Below are positions 49,097-57,727 of a stretch of DNA of 64,000 nucleotides, piece by piece; position 1 is the stretch's first letter; each line of letters begins with the position of its first letter. Below the pieces are notes generated by a model that saw nothing but the letters and a program-made list of their open reading frames with translations, was not told the DNA's origin and made no database searches. The DNA comes from Streptomyces sp. DT2A-34 (lineage in GTDB: Bacteria > Actinomycetota > Actinomycetes > Streptomycetales > Streptomycetaceae): assembly GCF_030499515.1 (NCBI RefSeq), contig NZ_JASTWJ010000001.1:3452001-3516000 (forward strand), given 5' to 3'. The position numbers were made by a program, and so were the translations under genes.

Positions 49097-51748
49097 TCAG
49101 CGTTGCGCCGCCATCCAGGCCGCGATCTGGCTGCGGTTGCTGAAGCCGAGCTTGCCGAGGATGCGTTCGACATGGCCTTCGGCGGTGCGGCGGGCGATGA
49201 CCAGGCGGTCGGCGATCTGCTGGTTGGCGAGTCCCTGGGCGACGAGTTCGGCGACCTCGGTCTCGCGGCGGGTGAGGCGGACGCCGGTAGCGGGGTGCGT
49301 GAGGCGGACGCCGGTAGCGGGGTGGTGGGCACGGGGTCGGACGTTCGTTTTCCGTGCGGCTGCGGGCCGTCGGGGCTGACCGCGGTCATGGACGGCGTAC
49401 TCGACGGCTTCCGCCAGGTCGAGTGCGGCGCCGCGTTCGTACGCCCGCTGGAAGGCGGGCCGGCCCAGGGCCTCGCCGGCCCGGGTCTCGCTGTCGCGGC
49501 GGGTCGAGTTCAGGGCCGCCGATCCCCAGCGGCCGCGGTCGATGCCGGCCCAGATGCGGTCGGCGGCGCCGAGCAGGACGGCCGCACGCTCGGGGGCGCC
49601 CGCCTGGGTGGCGATGTGGGCCAGGAGGTCGAGGGTGAGGGCGATGCCAGTGACGTCGTGGACGGCGAGTTTGAGGCGCAGGGCGTGCCGGGCGTGGTGT
49701 TCGGCCCGGCGCCAGTCGCGCTGCACCGTGTGGGCGAGGGCGAGCATCCGCAGGACGTACGAGTGCACCCACTCCTCGCCGTGCCGTTCGCACATCCGGC
49801 GGGCCCGCTCGCAGACCTCGACGGCGCGCTCGGCCTCGCCCAGGAAGCCCAGGGCGCAGGCGAGTTCGACCTGGTCGAGGCCGTGCAGGCTGAGGTGCTG
49901 GCCGGGGACGGGGCCGCGGGCGACGCTGGCCTCGAAGTGCTTCAGCGCGGTCGGCAGGTCGTCCATGAAGAGGGTGATGACGCCGATGACGTACTCGGCG
50001 TGGGCGGCCTCGGCCTCGTCGTCGAGGTCATGGGCCAGGGTGCGGGATTCCCGGGCGCGGGCGAGTCCCGCGGTGAGGTCATGGGTGGCGGCGGCGAGGA
50101 GTCCGGCGATCCACAGGCCGCGGGCCCGTTCCCGGGTCGGCTCCGGGTTGGCGGCCAGGGCGCGGTCGAGCCAGTAGCGGCCCTCGCGGGGGGCGCCGCA
50201 GGCGTGCCAGTAGAACCACAGGGTGCCGGCCAGGCGCAGTCCGGCGAGGCGTTCGCCGGGGGTGGCGAGGCTGAAGTCGAGTGCGGTGCGGAGGTTGTCC
50301 TGGTCGGCGCGCAGGCGGGCGACGATCTCGCGCTGGCCCGGGCCGAACCAGGCGCTCTCGCAGGCCGTGGCGCGCCGCAGCATCCAGTCGCGCTGGCGGC
50401 GGCGGGCCGCGGGCTCCTCGCCGGGCAGGCGGCGCAGGCGGTCCAGGCCGTAGTGGCGGAGGGTGTCGAGGAGGCGGTAGCGGATGCCGTCGGGGCCGGA
50501 CTCCCGGGACAGTACGGACTTGTCGACGAGGCCGGTGACGGCGTCGAGGACGCCGTAGGGGTGGATGTGGGGGGTGGTGGCCGTGAGTTTCTCGCCCCCG
50601 CCGCCCCTACCCGTCCCATCCTCAAGGGGCTCCGCCCCTTCGACCCCGCCAGGGGGCTCCGCCGCTTGGCCCCCCGTCGGCCCTGGACGGGCCTCGTCCT
50701 CGAGCGCCGGACGGGCTGGATGACGCGGGCCAGCGTTGCGAGGTGAAGCCCCCGGGGGGTGGGTGGGGGCTAGGGACGGCGCGGCCTCGTCCTCAGACGC
50801 CGGACGGGCTGAGATGCCCGGACCGGCGCTGGGCGGCACACCTTCCCCGTCCCCGCACACCGCCTCCGCCGTCTCCAGGTCGAAGCTACCCGCCAGCACC
50901 GACAGTCGCGCCCACACCAACTGCTCGCGCTCGGTGCACAGTTCGTGGCTCCAGTCGACCGCCGCGCGCAGGGTCCGGTGGCGTGGCAGGGCGGCGGGGC
51001 TGCCGCCGGTGAGGAGGCGGTAGCGGTCGTCGAGGCGGTCGAGGAGCTGGTCGACGTCGAGCACGCGCATACGGACGGCGGCGAGTTCGATGGCCAGGGG
51101 GAGGCCGTCCAGGCGGCGGCACAGGCGGGCGACGGCCGCCCGGTTCGCGGCGGTCAGGCGGAAGCCGGGGACCACCGCGGCGGCTCGGTCGGCGAAGAGG
51201 GCCAGGGCCGGACAGCCCTCGGGGCCGGAGAGGTCGCCGTCCGGGTCGGGGACCGGCAGGGGCCGTACCTCCAGGAGGTGTTCCTCGGTGAGGCCCAGGC
51301 GGTGCCGGCTGGTGGCGAGGATCCGTACGCCGGGGGTGCCGTGCAGCAGGGCCGCGGCGAGTTCGGCGCAGGCCGGCAGCAGGTGTTCGCAGTTGTCGAC
51401 GAGCAGGAGCAGCCGACGGTCCCGGGCCCGCTCCACCAGCGCCTGAAGCGGCGGCTGCGCGGTGTGGTCGTGCAGGTCGAGCGCGTCGGCGGCGGCGAGC
51501 GGGACGAGCGCGGGGTCATGGAGGCCGGAGAGGTGCACGATGCGTACCCCGTCCGGGAAGGCGCGCCGGACGCCGGCCGCGATGCGTGTGGCGAGGCGGG
51601 TCTTGCCGACGCCGCCGGGGCCGGTCAGCGTGACCAGCCGGGCCCTGGCCAACAGCTCGCGCCCGGCGGCGAGTTCGTCGCGCCGGTCGACGAAGCTGGT
51701 CGTCTCGACCGGCAGTTGGTGATCCCGTCGTGGCGCTGATCCGCCCAT
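49097..51748 (-). CDS. Large ATP-binding LuxR-type (LAL-like) regulator
   Basis: 883 residues. NB-ARC-like N-terminus with Walker A TGPGGVGKTRLATRIAAG and Walker B LLLLVDNCEHLLPA, a winged-helix region containing an anomalous insertion (about residues 297-392, see repeats), helical TPR-like middle, and a C-terminal LuxR HTH (LTRRETEVAELVAQGLANQQ, VIARRTAEGHVERILGKLGF). It is a signal-integrating activator of unknown target. The insertion is low-complexity Pro/Ala/Gly/Glu and not part of the family pattern. Confidence 0.82.
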   Translation of the reverse strand: MGGSAPRRDHQLPVETTSFVDRRDELAAGRELLARARLVTLTGPGGVGKTRLATRIAAGVRRAFPDGVRIVHLSGLHDPALVPLAAADALDLHDHTAQPPLQALVERARDRRLLLLVDNCEHLLPACAELAAALLHGTPGVRILATSRHRLGLTEEHLLEVRPLPVPDPDGDLSGPEGCPALALFADRAAAVVPGFRLTAANRAAVARLCRRLDGLPLAIELAAVRMRVLDVDQLLDRLDDRYRLLTGGSPAALPRHRTLRAAVDWSHELCTEREQLVWARLSVLAGSFDLETAEAVCGDGEGVPPSAGPGISARPASEDEAAPSLAPTHPPGASPRNAGPRHPARPALEDEARPGPTGGQAAEPPGGVEGAEPLEDGTGRGGGGEKLTATTPHIHPYGVLDAVTGLVDKSVLSRESGPDGIRYRLLDTLRHYGLDRLRRLPGEEPAARRRQRDWMLRRATACESAWFGPGQREIVARLRADQDNLRTALDFSLATPGERLAGLRLAGTLWFYWHACGAPREGRYWLDRALAANPEPTRERARGLWIAGLLAAATHDLTAGLARARESRTLAHDLDDEAEAAHAEYVIGVITLFMDDLPTALKHFEASVARGPVPGQHLSLHGLDQVELACALGFLGEAERAVEVCERARRMCERHGEEWVHSYVLRMLALAHTVQRDWRRAEHHARHALRLKLAVHDVTGIALTLDLLAHIATQAGAPERAAVLLGAADRIWAGIDRGRWGSAALNSTRRDSETRAGEALGRPAFQRAYERGAALDLAEAVEYAVHDRGQPRRPAAARKTNVRPRAHHPATGVRLTHPATGVRLTRRETEVAELVAQGLANQQIADRLVIARRTAEGHVERILGKLGFSNRSQIAAWMAAQR
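50596..50820. repeat. Intergenic-type repeats inside the LuxR-type gene
   Basis: Two copies of a repeat, GCCTCGTCCTCgAGCGCCGG... at 50691-50718 and GCCTCGTCCTCaGACGCCGG... at 50782-50809, plus GGGGCTCCGCCCC-type palindromes (50620-50640 and nearby). They resemble abundant REP-like sequences found between Streptomyces genes. Here they are read through in frame without a stop. Confidence 0.75.
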
Positions 51749-52142
51749 GATCAGCCGTTCTTCCGGGGTGGTGTCGAAGGGAGCCGAGGAGCAAGGGAGC
51801 CGGAGGGTGCGCCGGTCCCCGCCATTGCCGCCGCTCCCACCGCTCCCCCCTTGCGCGGATCCTCACCCTCCCCCGCCCCCACGCCCACCCGCACGCCCGG
51901 CTCACACCCCCGGGGGGACTTCGCCCGGGAACGCCCCGTGCGCGGTGCGCGCGCGTACACTGCGCGGCTGATTTTCGAATGGTTCACGCCATCAATCACC
52001 GTGGCACTCTTGACCTGTCCATGCCACCGGCCCACGATGAGCGCCACACCCTCCCCCGCTCTCGGCTTCGCTCGAGCGGGGGAACCCCCATCACGCAGTA
52101 CGTCGCAGTGAACCCCACCCCCCACTCCCACAAGGAGAATTC

Positions 52143-53495
52143 ATGCGACTTCGCACACGCGGCTCAGGCGGCCGCAGCGGCAGACGGACCGCCGCGCTCG
52201 CCACGCTGCTCGCCCTCGCCCTCGCGGCGCCCCTGTCCGCCAACGTGTCCGCGAACGCCGACAGCGCCACCAAGGCGGCCTCGTCGACCGATGACGCCCG
52301 GCAGTACGAGGTGCACATGCACTCGACCGCCAAGGACCGCACCGCACTTCAGCGGACGGGTGTGACCGTGGACGAGGTCCACGGTCACGGTGTCGTGGTC
52401 TCCGGCCGCGCGGACCAGATCAAGAAGCTGCGCGACCTCGGTTACGACGTCGCCCCGCTCGGCGCGGTCCCCGACCGCTCCTCCGGCGAGGACGACGTCC
52501 GCCTCTACGACTTCCCGTCCGGCGACTCGCGCTATCACAACTACGCGGAGATGACGAGCGAGATCAACTCGCTCGTCTCGGCCAACTCCTCCATCGCGAG
52601 CCGGCGCGTGATCGGCACGTCGTACCAGGGCCGGAACATCGTCGCCATCAAGATCAGCGACAACGTGGGGACCGACGAGTCCGAGCCGGAGGTCCTCTTC
52701 ACCCACCACCAGCACGCCCGTGAGCACCTCACCGTCGAGATGGCGCTCTATCTGCTGCGCGAGCTGACCTCCGACTACGGCACCGACTCCCGGGTCACCA
52801 GCATGGTGAACAACCGCGAGATCTGGATCGTGCCCGACCTCAACCCGGACGGCGGCGAGTACGACATCGCCACCGGCTCGTACCGGTCGTGGCGCAAGAA
52901 CCGGCAGCCCAACCCCGGTTCGTCGTACGTCGGGACCGACCTCAACCGGAACTGGAACTACCGGTGGGGCTGCTGCGGCGGTTCGTCGGGATCGCCGTCC
53001 TCGGACACGTACCGGGGCGCGTCCGCCGAGTCGGCGCCGGAGGTCAAGGTGGTCGCCGACTTCGTGCGCAGCCGCGTGGTCGGCGGGGTCCAGCAGATCA
53101 AGGCCGGGGTCGACTTCCACACCTACAGCGAGCTGGTGTTGTGGCCCTTCGGGTACACCTACTCCGACACGACGACCGGCATGACCGCCGACGACCGCAA
53201 CGCGTTCGCCACGGTCGGGCAGAAGATGGCCGCGAGCAACGGCTACACGGCGGAGCAGTCCAGTGACCTGTACATCACCGACGGGTCGATCGACGACTGG
53301 CTGTGGGGCAGCCAGAAGATCTTCGGGTACACCTTCGAGATGTACCCGTCGTCCAGTGCGGGTGGGGGCTTCTACCCGCCCGACGAGGTGATCGAGCGGG
53401 AGACGTCCCGGAACCGGGATGCGGTGTTGCAGCTGCTGGAGAACGCGGACTGCATGTACCGGTCGATCGGCAAGGAAGCCCAGTACTGCGGCTAG
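52143..53495 (+). CDS. Secreted M14-family zinc carboxypeptidase
   Basis: 450 residues, ATG 52143 with AAGGAG. Signal peptide and N-terminal propeptide-like part (to about 118), then peptidase_M14 domain: zinc ligands in [24 protein letters not shown] HxxE and a distal His in [16 protein letters not shown], with catalytic Glu in [10 protein letters not shown]. Removes C-terminal amino acids extracellularly. Its stop TAG lies inside a MITE end remnant. Confidence 0.92.
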   Translation: MRLRTRGSGGRSGRRTAALATLLALALAAPLSANVSANADSATKAASSTDDARQYEVHMHSTAKDRTALQRTGVTVDEVHGHGVVVSGRADQIKKLRDLGYDVAPLGAVPDRSSGEDDVRLYDFPSGDSRYHNYAEMTSEINSLVSANSSIASRRVIGTSYQGRNIVAIKISDNVGTDESEPEVLFTHHQHAREHLTVEMALYLLRELTSDYGTDSRVTSMVNNREIWIVPDLNPDGGEYDIATGSYRSWRKNRQPNPGSSYVGTDLNRNWNYRWGCCGGSSGSPSSDTYRGASAESAPEVKVVADFVRSRVVGGVQQIKAGVDFHTYSELVLWPFGYTYSDTTTGMTADDRNAFATVGQKMAASNGYTAEQSSDLYITDGSIDDWLWGSQKIFGYTFEMYPSSSAGGGFYPPDEVIERETSRNRDAVLQLLENADCMYRSIGKEAQYCG

Positions 53496-53527
53496 GCCCT
53501 GTCGTCAAGTTCCCGTCGTCCGCCTAG
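53492..53527. repeat. Solo end of the 192-bp MITE family
   Basis: CTAG-GCCCTGTCGTCAAGTTCCCG...-CTAG: 28 bp matching the MITE end at 26971 with one mismatch, again flanked by CTAG on both sides. The left CTAG gives the TAG stop of the carboxypeptidase gene; the right one gives the TAG stop of the convergent gene at 53524. Confidence 0.85.
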
Positions 53528-54087
53528 GACTCACTGTCCTCGAAGTAGGCATCAAGAACCGCGTCCAACTGCTCGTCCCACTCCTTGAAGCGGCTCCTGG
53601 CCGTCGCCTCGATCTCGATCGGGTACCAGCGGCGGTCAGGAGTGTGCACCGTGACGGTGAAACGCTTCCCGAAGCGCGGGGCCTCCGTCTCGATCGCGCC
53701 GATCTCGTCCCAACGGAACTCGCACTCCTGGTCGTCCAGGGACAGCCGGACGCCCTTGTGGTCGGCGACGATACGGGCCCGGCGGTCGGCGGCCTCGAAG
53801 ACGGGGCCGTCGGCGGGGGCCTCTTCACCGGCTTCGCCGTCCGCCTCGTCGGCGGCCTCGTCGGCGCCTTCGAGATCCGCATCCCCGGAGTCCGGCTTCC
53901 TGAAGTCCGTCTTCCCGGAGGCCGCCCTCTCGGAATCTCTCTCCTCCGGGGCGGACTCCTCGGCCACGTCCTCGTCCTTCACGTCCTCCGGCTCGGCGGA
54001 CACGGGCGAGGTGAGCCCGGGGATGAAGGCCGGGTCGAACCCGGCGCCTTCCAGGGGCTGGCTGCCTGAACCTATGCGCTGCTCCAC
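53524..54087 (-). CDS. Acidic protein with PH-like C-terminal domain
   Basis: 187 residues from GTG 54087; the frame is open to 54126. The middle is acidic, low complexity (SAPEERDSERAASGKTDFRK, DEAADEADGEAGEEAPADGP). The C-terminal domain ARIVADHKGVRLSLDDQECE...FRWDEIGAIETEAPRFGKRF...VHTPDRRWYPIEIEATARSR is related to that of the protein at 43673. Function unknown. The stop codon is provided by a MITE remnant. Confidence 0.65.
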   Translation of the reverse strand: MEQRIGSGSQPLEGAGFDPAFIPGLTSPVSAEPEDVKDEDVAEESAPEERDSERAASGKTDFRKPDSGDADLEGADEAADEADGEAGEEAPADGPVFEAADRRARIVADHKGVRLSLDDQECEFRWDEIGAIETEAPRFGKRFTVTVHTPDRRWYPIEIEATARSRFKEWDEQLDAVLDAYFEDSES

Positions 54088-54157
54088 AGCGGAGCAGTAT
54101 GGTCGACGACCCTGTGTCCCGCACAACCAGCCCCCGCATCGTTATACGAAAACCTCG

Positions 54158-54286
54158 TTACACGAACACGCTCAACACCGCCGCCACCACGAACCCGGCC
54201 ACCGACAGCACACTCTCCAGCACGGTCCACGTCTTCAACGTGTCCCGCTCACTGATGCCGAAGTACTTGGCGACGATCCAACTGCA
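54158..54286 (-). pseudogene. C-terminal remnant of a GntP-family transporter
   Basis: Reads WIVAKYFGISERDTLKTWTV...LESVLSVAGFVVAAVLSVFV to a TAA at 54158, the last helix of GntP-type gluconate/D-amino acid permeases. The remaining roughly 90 percent is absent: a TnpB-derived element and then ridA occupy the place where it should be. Confidence 0.8.
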
Positions 54287-54324
54287 TCCATCAGCGCGCT
54301 CCGCGCGCGGGCGCCGTCGTTGAC

Positions 54325-54670
54325 GTGCGAGGCGAAGATCGAACCTCGAAGTAGGCGTTTGGGAGCTCTCTCCCACATGAAGAGCGAGAGATTCTCCCCT
54401 GGATCGCTCCGGGTAGTTCGACAGCACTCAGGTCTGCCTGACGACTGCCCTCCCGGCAGCCGAGGCAAGTGCGAGACCTGCCCGATCAATATTGCGACTC
54501 GCGTTGAAGTCGGCGTTGCCGTTCCGCTCTCGCGGCATGGGCCTGCCGATCGAGGCGTTCCTCTTGAGCAGGCGTCAGAGCGAGACGCGCACGGCAACCC
54601 CGATGGCGCATCGCCTTCTCACCCACGCCCCCTCCTCTGCTGGTTCCGCTGGTCTGATCAACGGAACCAA
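54325..54670 (-). mobile_element. Internally deleted TnpB (IS200/IS605-type) element
   Basis: Left-end hairpin GGTTCCG (54642-54648)/CGGAACC (54662-54668). TnpB start at 54626 reads GEKAMRHRGCRARLALTPAQ...EERLDRQAHAARA, then, one frame off, ERNGNADFNASRNIDRAGLA...GRAVVRQT to TGA at 54428, the N- and C-termini of TnpB with the centre missing. Downstream sequence to 54325, with a CGAGG/CCTCG hairpin at the far end, corresponds to the 3' part where TnpB guide RNAs are encoded. It cannot make nuclease, but might be mobile in trans or transcribed. Confidence 0.85.
54428..54626 (-). pseudogene. tnpB: tnpB remnant (N- and C-terminal codons only)
   Basis: About 35 N-terminal codons and 31 C-terminal codons fused out of frame; the RuvC and zinc-finger domains are deleted. 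In the C-terminal frame ERNGNADFNASRNI is the last RuvC segment; its Asp is retained. Confidence 0.85.
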
Positions 54671-54703
54671 CGCGAAAAGGTCACGGGTTCGAGAGTCGAT
54701 CAA

Positions 54704-55114
54704 TCAGCCGAGTACTGCCAGGGCGTCAATCTCGATCAGCAGGCGCTTCGGGAGACTGACGTACACCGTCGTCCGAGCAGGAGGAGCCTGCGTAAGACCC
54801 TGCTCCCGGAAGTACTGGTCGTAGACCTCGTTCATCTCGGCGAAGTGGGCGACGTCCGTCAGATAGACGCGGATCATCATGACGTCGTCCCAGGAGGCGC
54901 CGCCCTCCTCCAGGATCGCCTTGACGTTGGCGAGGGTCTGGAGGGTCTGCTCGCGCAGGGTGGGGCCGGCGGGCGTCGGGGACTGGCCCTCGACCGCGGG
55001 GAGGAAGCCGACCTGGCCCGCGACCTGGAGGATGTTCCCCTTCTTCACGCCGTGCGAGAACTTCGCGGGCGGGGCGGTGTGGGTCTTCGGGGTGAGCGCG
55101 ATCTTCTCGGTCAT
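54704..55114 (-). CDS. ridA: RidA-family enamine/imine deaminase
   Basis: 136 residues. Rid family with FSHGVKKGNILQVAGQVGFL near 24-43 and RVYLTDVAHFAEMNEVYDQY...PPARTTVYVSLPKRLLIEID (Arg105-type catalytic residue in ARTTV). It clears reactive enamine intermediates produced by amino acid deaminases, fitting its neighbours. ATG overlaps the iclR stop (ATGA). Confidence 0.9.
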   Translation of the reverse strand: MTEKIALTPKTHTAPPAKFSHGVKKGNILQVAGQVGFLPAVEGQSPTPAGPTLREQTLQTLANVKAILEEGGASWDDVMMIRVYLTDVAHFAEMNEVYDQYFREQGLTQAPPARTTVYVSLPKRLLIEIDALAVLG

Positions 55115-55872
55115 GCGGTGCCTTTCGCTGAGGTCCTGCCGGAGTACTCGCCGCTGATGTCGTCCGCCGTACGGCGCACCAGCGGGAGCAGGGTGAGGAG
55201 TTCGTCGGCGGTGACGACGACGTTGGGCGCGGAGACCGACATCGCGGCGACGACCCGGCCGTCGGCGCCGCGGATCGGCGCGGCGACACAGTTGATGGAC
55301 TCCTCGTGGCCACCGAGGTCGGTGGCCCAGCCCTGTTCGCGCACCTTGTCCAACTCCCGCAGGAAGGCCGGGGCGTTGGGGGTGGAACGGGCCGTGTACA
55401 TGGGGTAGTCGAGCCTCTCGGCGAGGATACGGCGCTCAGCCTCAGGCAGGTCGGCGAGCAGCAGCTTGGCCGCAGCGGCGACGGTGATGGCGACGGGCTT
55501 CCCGATCCGCGAGTACATCCGCACCGGGTACCGGCTCTCCACCTTGTCGATGTACAGCACCTCGTCCTCCTCGTACACAGCGAGGTGCACGGTGTGCCCG
55601 CAATGCTCGTTCAGCCGTACGAGGTGGGGATGGGCGATCTCGCGGATGTCGAGGTTCTCCATCGCCTCCTGGGCGAGGGCGATCAGGCGGGCGCCGAGGC
55701 GGTAGCGCTGGTCGGACTGGCGGTAGACCATGCCGTGCTGATGCAGGGTGCGCAGAAGGCGTAGAGCCGTCGTCTTATGGACGCTGAGGTGACCGGCGAC
55801 CTCTCCCAGATTGGCGGGCCCTTGTGCGAGCAGCGGCAGAATAGACAACGCGCGGTCGACGCTCTGACTCAT
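55111..55872 (-). CDS. IclR-family transcriptional regulator
   Basis: 253 residues. HTH (SVDRALSILPLLAQGPANLG...LSVHKTTALRLLRTLHQHGM) and IclR effector domain (ALAAYEEDEVLYIDKV-like segment, VAAPIRGADGRVVAAMSVSA). Probably controls the D-amino-acid genes. Its ATG overlaps the IscB stop (ATGA), no ribosome site precedes it, and its native promoter region is displaced, so translation may now depend on IscB. Confidence 0.88.
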   Translation of the reverse strand: MSQSVDRALSILPLLAQGPANLGEVAGHLSVHKTTALRLLRTLHQHGMVYRQSDQRYRLGARLIALAQEAMENLDIREIAHPHLVRLNEHCGHTVHLAVYEEDEVLYIDKVESRYPVRMYSRIGKPVAITVAAAAKLLLADLPEAERRILAERLDYPMYTARSTPNAPAFLRELDKVREQGWATDLGGHEESINCVAAPIRGADGRVVAAMSVSAPNVVVTADELLTLLPLVRRTADDISGEYSGRTSAKGTA

Positions 55873-57326
55873 GGGTGATCTGAGGCGCGCGCCCGTGCCT
55901 TCGGCTCGGAGCGGGAAGCGCCTTCCTCCCTCTTCGTGGTGTACGCATAACCGTCTGCTCGCTGGAGCATGCGGAAGTGACTGTGATGAATGCCCTGAAC
56001 GGTACCGACGGCAGTGGTGATGTTGAAGCTTCCGCTGGCCCGCACCGCGACCCGGCCGGTGTACGTGCCAGCCCGCTTCCCCCTGGGAACCGTTGCGCGT
56101 ACAAGGTCGCCTGTCTGGTAGCCGTGGTGAACCTTGGTACGTGTCAGACGCAGACGCGGGAATCCATGACGGTCGGTGCGTGTCCGCGCGTAGGATCCCC
56201 GCCCGGTCGCACTGATCACGGTCACTCTGGCCGGGTGACGGACGATCATGTCACCCTCCTCATGGAAGAGGTCACCAATGGCCAGGGCATCAAGGGTGTG
56301 GCTCTTGGCCAGCCCCATCGCGGTGCGGTTCCACTTTGTACGACCGCCAGAGCTGTGCCGCACGGGCAGGCCGACTCCATCCAGTGCGTCGGCGAGTCGC
56401 CACCGCACGGCATTCATGACCGCCGCATCGCGCAGTGGGGCCTTCACCTGCGTACGGATCTTCCGGAGCCGCTCCGGCCTCCGCGCGAGGAACTCCTCCA
56501 CGGGGCGAGCGGCTTTGTCCTGATTGCAGGGGACGCAGGCGAGCACCAGATTACTGACGCGATCCGACCCTCCCCGGGCCTTGGGCACGATGTGGTCGAT
56601 GTTCAGAGGCACGCCAGTCGCACCGCAATAGGCACAGGAACGCCGCCACTTCGCCAGAAGGTACTCGCGGACCTCCGTGCCCAGCAGGGTGCCGCGCTGG
56701 TACTCCACCCCGGACAGATCCCTGCCGACGCTGAGGGCGTGGACGTCGAACGCCACCCGCTCCACATGGATCTCGGTGACGGGCGCCCAGCGCACGAGTC
56801 GTTCGGCCTGAGCCACGGTGGTATCCACCCGGTGCCGCAGAGACGGAGCCAACCAGCCCTTTGGGCGGACGCGGTTGTCAAACCTGCGCGCGCGGTAGCG
56901 CAACCGTGCACCACGCCTGCGGCGCCGGTAGCGGGAGCGTCGTTCGAGCCTGTCCCTGATCTGGTTGCCCCGGTGCTGAAGCTCGAAGGCCACCAGGCCA
57001 CGGCGTACGGTGCTTACTTCTCGGCTCTGACCTCCCTCCGGCTTCTCGTCCGTGACCGCGATCCCGGTACACCGACTGCCGGGATCGATGCGCACCTGCA
57101 CTCCCTGAACCACGGAATCCGCACGAACACGGTCCTTCAAACGGATCACGAACGGCACGCGCCTGACCACGACAGCGCGCTTCTTGGACAGCAGTTCCCT
57201 TGCCCAGGCCGGATGACACGGCATCAACGGCCTGCCGTTCGCATCGAGAACGAAAACTCGCGGATCGCAGCCCGCGGAGGAAGCGTTACCGCTCCCGGTC
57301 TCTGCCCTCTCCGTGACCGTGGCCAC
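55869..57326 (-). CDS. iscB: IscB-type RNA-guided HNH/RuvC endonuclease
   Basis: 485 residues from GTG 57326 (the frame is open to 57602, start uncertain). PLMP domain (VFVLDANGRPLMPCHPAWAR, residues 24-45), RuvC-I RIDPGSRCTG (Asp81), Arg-rich bridge helix (RLERRSRYRRRRRGARLRYR, about 127-153), RuvC-II EIHVERVAF (Glu189), HNH with CAYC, NIDHIVPKARGGSD (His245), VSNLVLACVPC, and RuvC-III SHTLDALAIG (His343, Asp346). All catalytic positions seen are present. It ends RASDHP with the stop inside the iclR start codon. No TnpA transposase is adjacent. Confidence 0.92.
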   Translation of the reverse strand: MATVTERAETGSGNASSAGCDPRVFVLDANGRPLMPCHPAWARELLSKKRAVVVRRVPFVIRLKDRVRADSVVQGVQVRIDPGSRCTGIAVTDEKPEGGQSREVSTVRRGLVAFELQHRGNQIRDRLERRSRYRRRRRGARLRYRARRFDNRVRPKGWLAPSLRHRVDTTVAQAERLVRWAPVTEIHVERVAFDVHALSVGRDLSGVEYQRGTLLGTEVREYLLAKWRRSCAYCGATGVPLNIDHIVPKARGGSDRVSNLVLACVPCNQDKAARPVEEFLARRPERLRKIRTQVKAPLRDAAVMNAVRWRLADALDGVGLPVRHSSGGRTKWNRTAMGLAKSHTLDALAIGDLFHEEGDMIVRHPARVTVISATGRGSYARTRTDRHGFPRLRLTRTKVHHGYQTGDLVRATVPRGKRAGTYTGRVAVRASGSFNITTAVGTVQGIHHSHFRMLQRADGYAYTTKREEGASRSEPKARARASDHP

Positions 57327-57640
57327 GGTTCGGGCGTGACGCCCGCCCCGGCGGGTGCTGCCGGAGCGGATCTCCCCTCGCCCATGTCCCCCGCCAGTGT
57401 CCGGCCGTCGCGCGGCCGGGAGTCCGTGAGCCGTTTCGTCCCTGCTCCCAGGGTTGTCTGCTCCCACGGATTCCAGAGCCCGGCGCTGAGGAAGCACGCC
57501 GGGGTGGGTCTGCTCACCTACGGGCAACGTAGTCATCGAAGTAATGCACCCCCCTCTGATCCTTCTGAGCCTGAAGGCATCGTGACGACTCGGGCTGGTC
57601 ACTCTCGACCCTGAGGCCGGGGAGCGAGTGACGGCGTACG
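57260..57640 (-). ncRNA. Probable omega RNA region of IscB
   Basis: IscB guide RNAs are encoded immediately 5' of the iscB gene with the guide at the RNA's 5' end. This stretch is GC-rich with several stems: CGGGCGTGACGCCCG (57331-57345), palindrome CCGTGGCCACGG (57317-57328), and GCCGGGGCGGGC-type repeats nearby. The guide would come from sequence at or beyond about 57620, next to the amino deaminase leader. Exact ends cannot be fixed by eye. Confidence 0.5.
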
Positions 57641-57727
57641 TACCTCCGATCTCAGATACTAGACAGAGCGCTGCACTGTTCGCAGCAAGAAATGCATATC
57701 GCGCAACATGCCACTTGGGAGGCCTTT

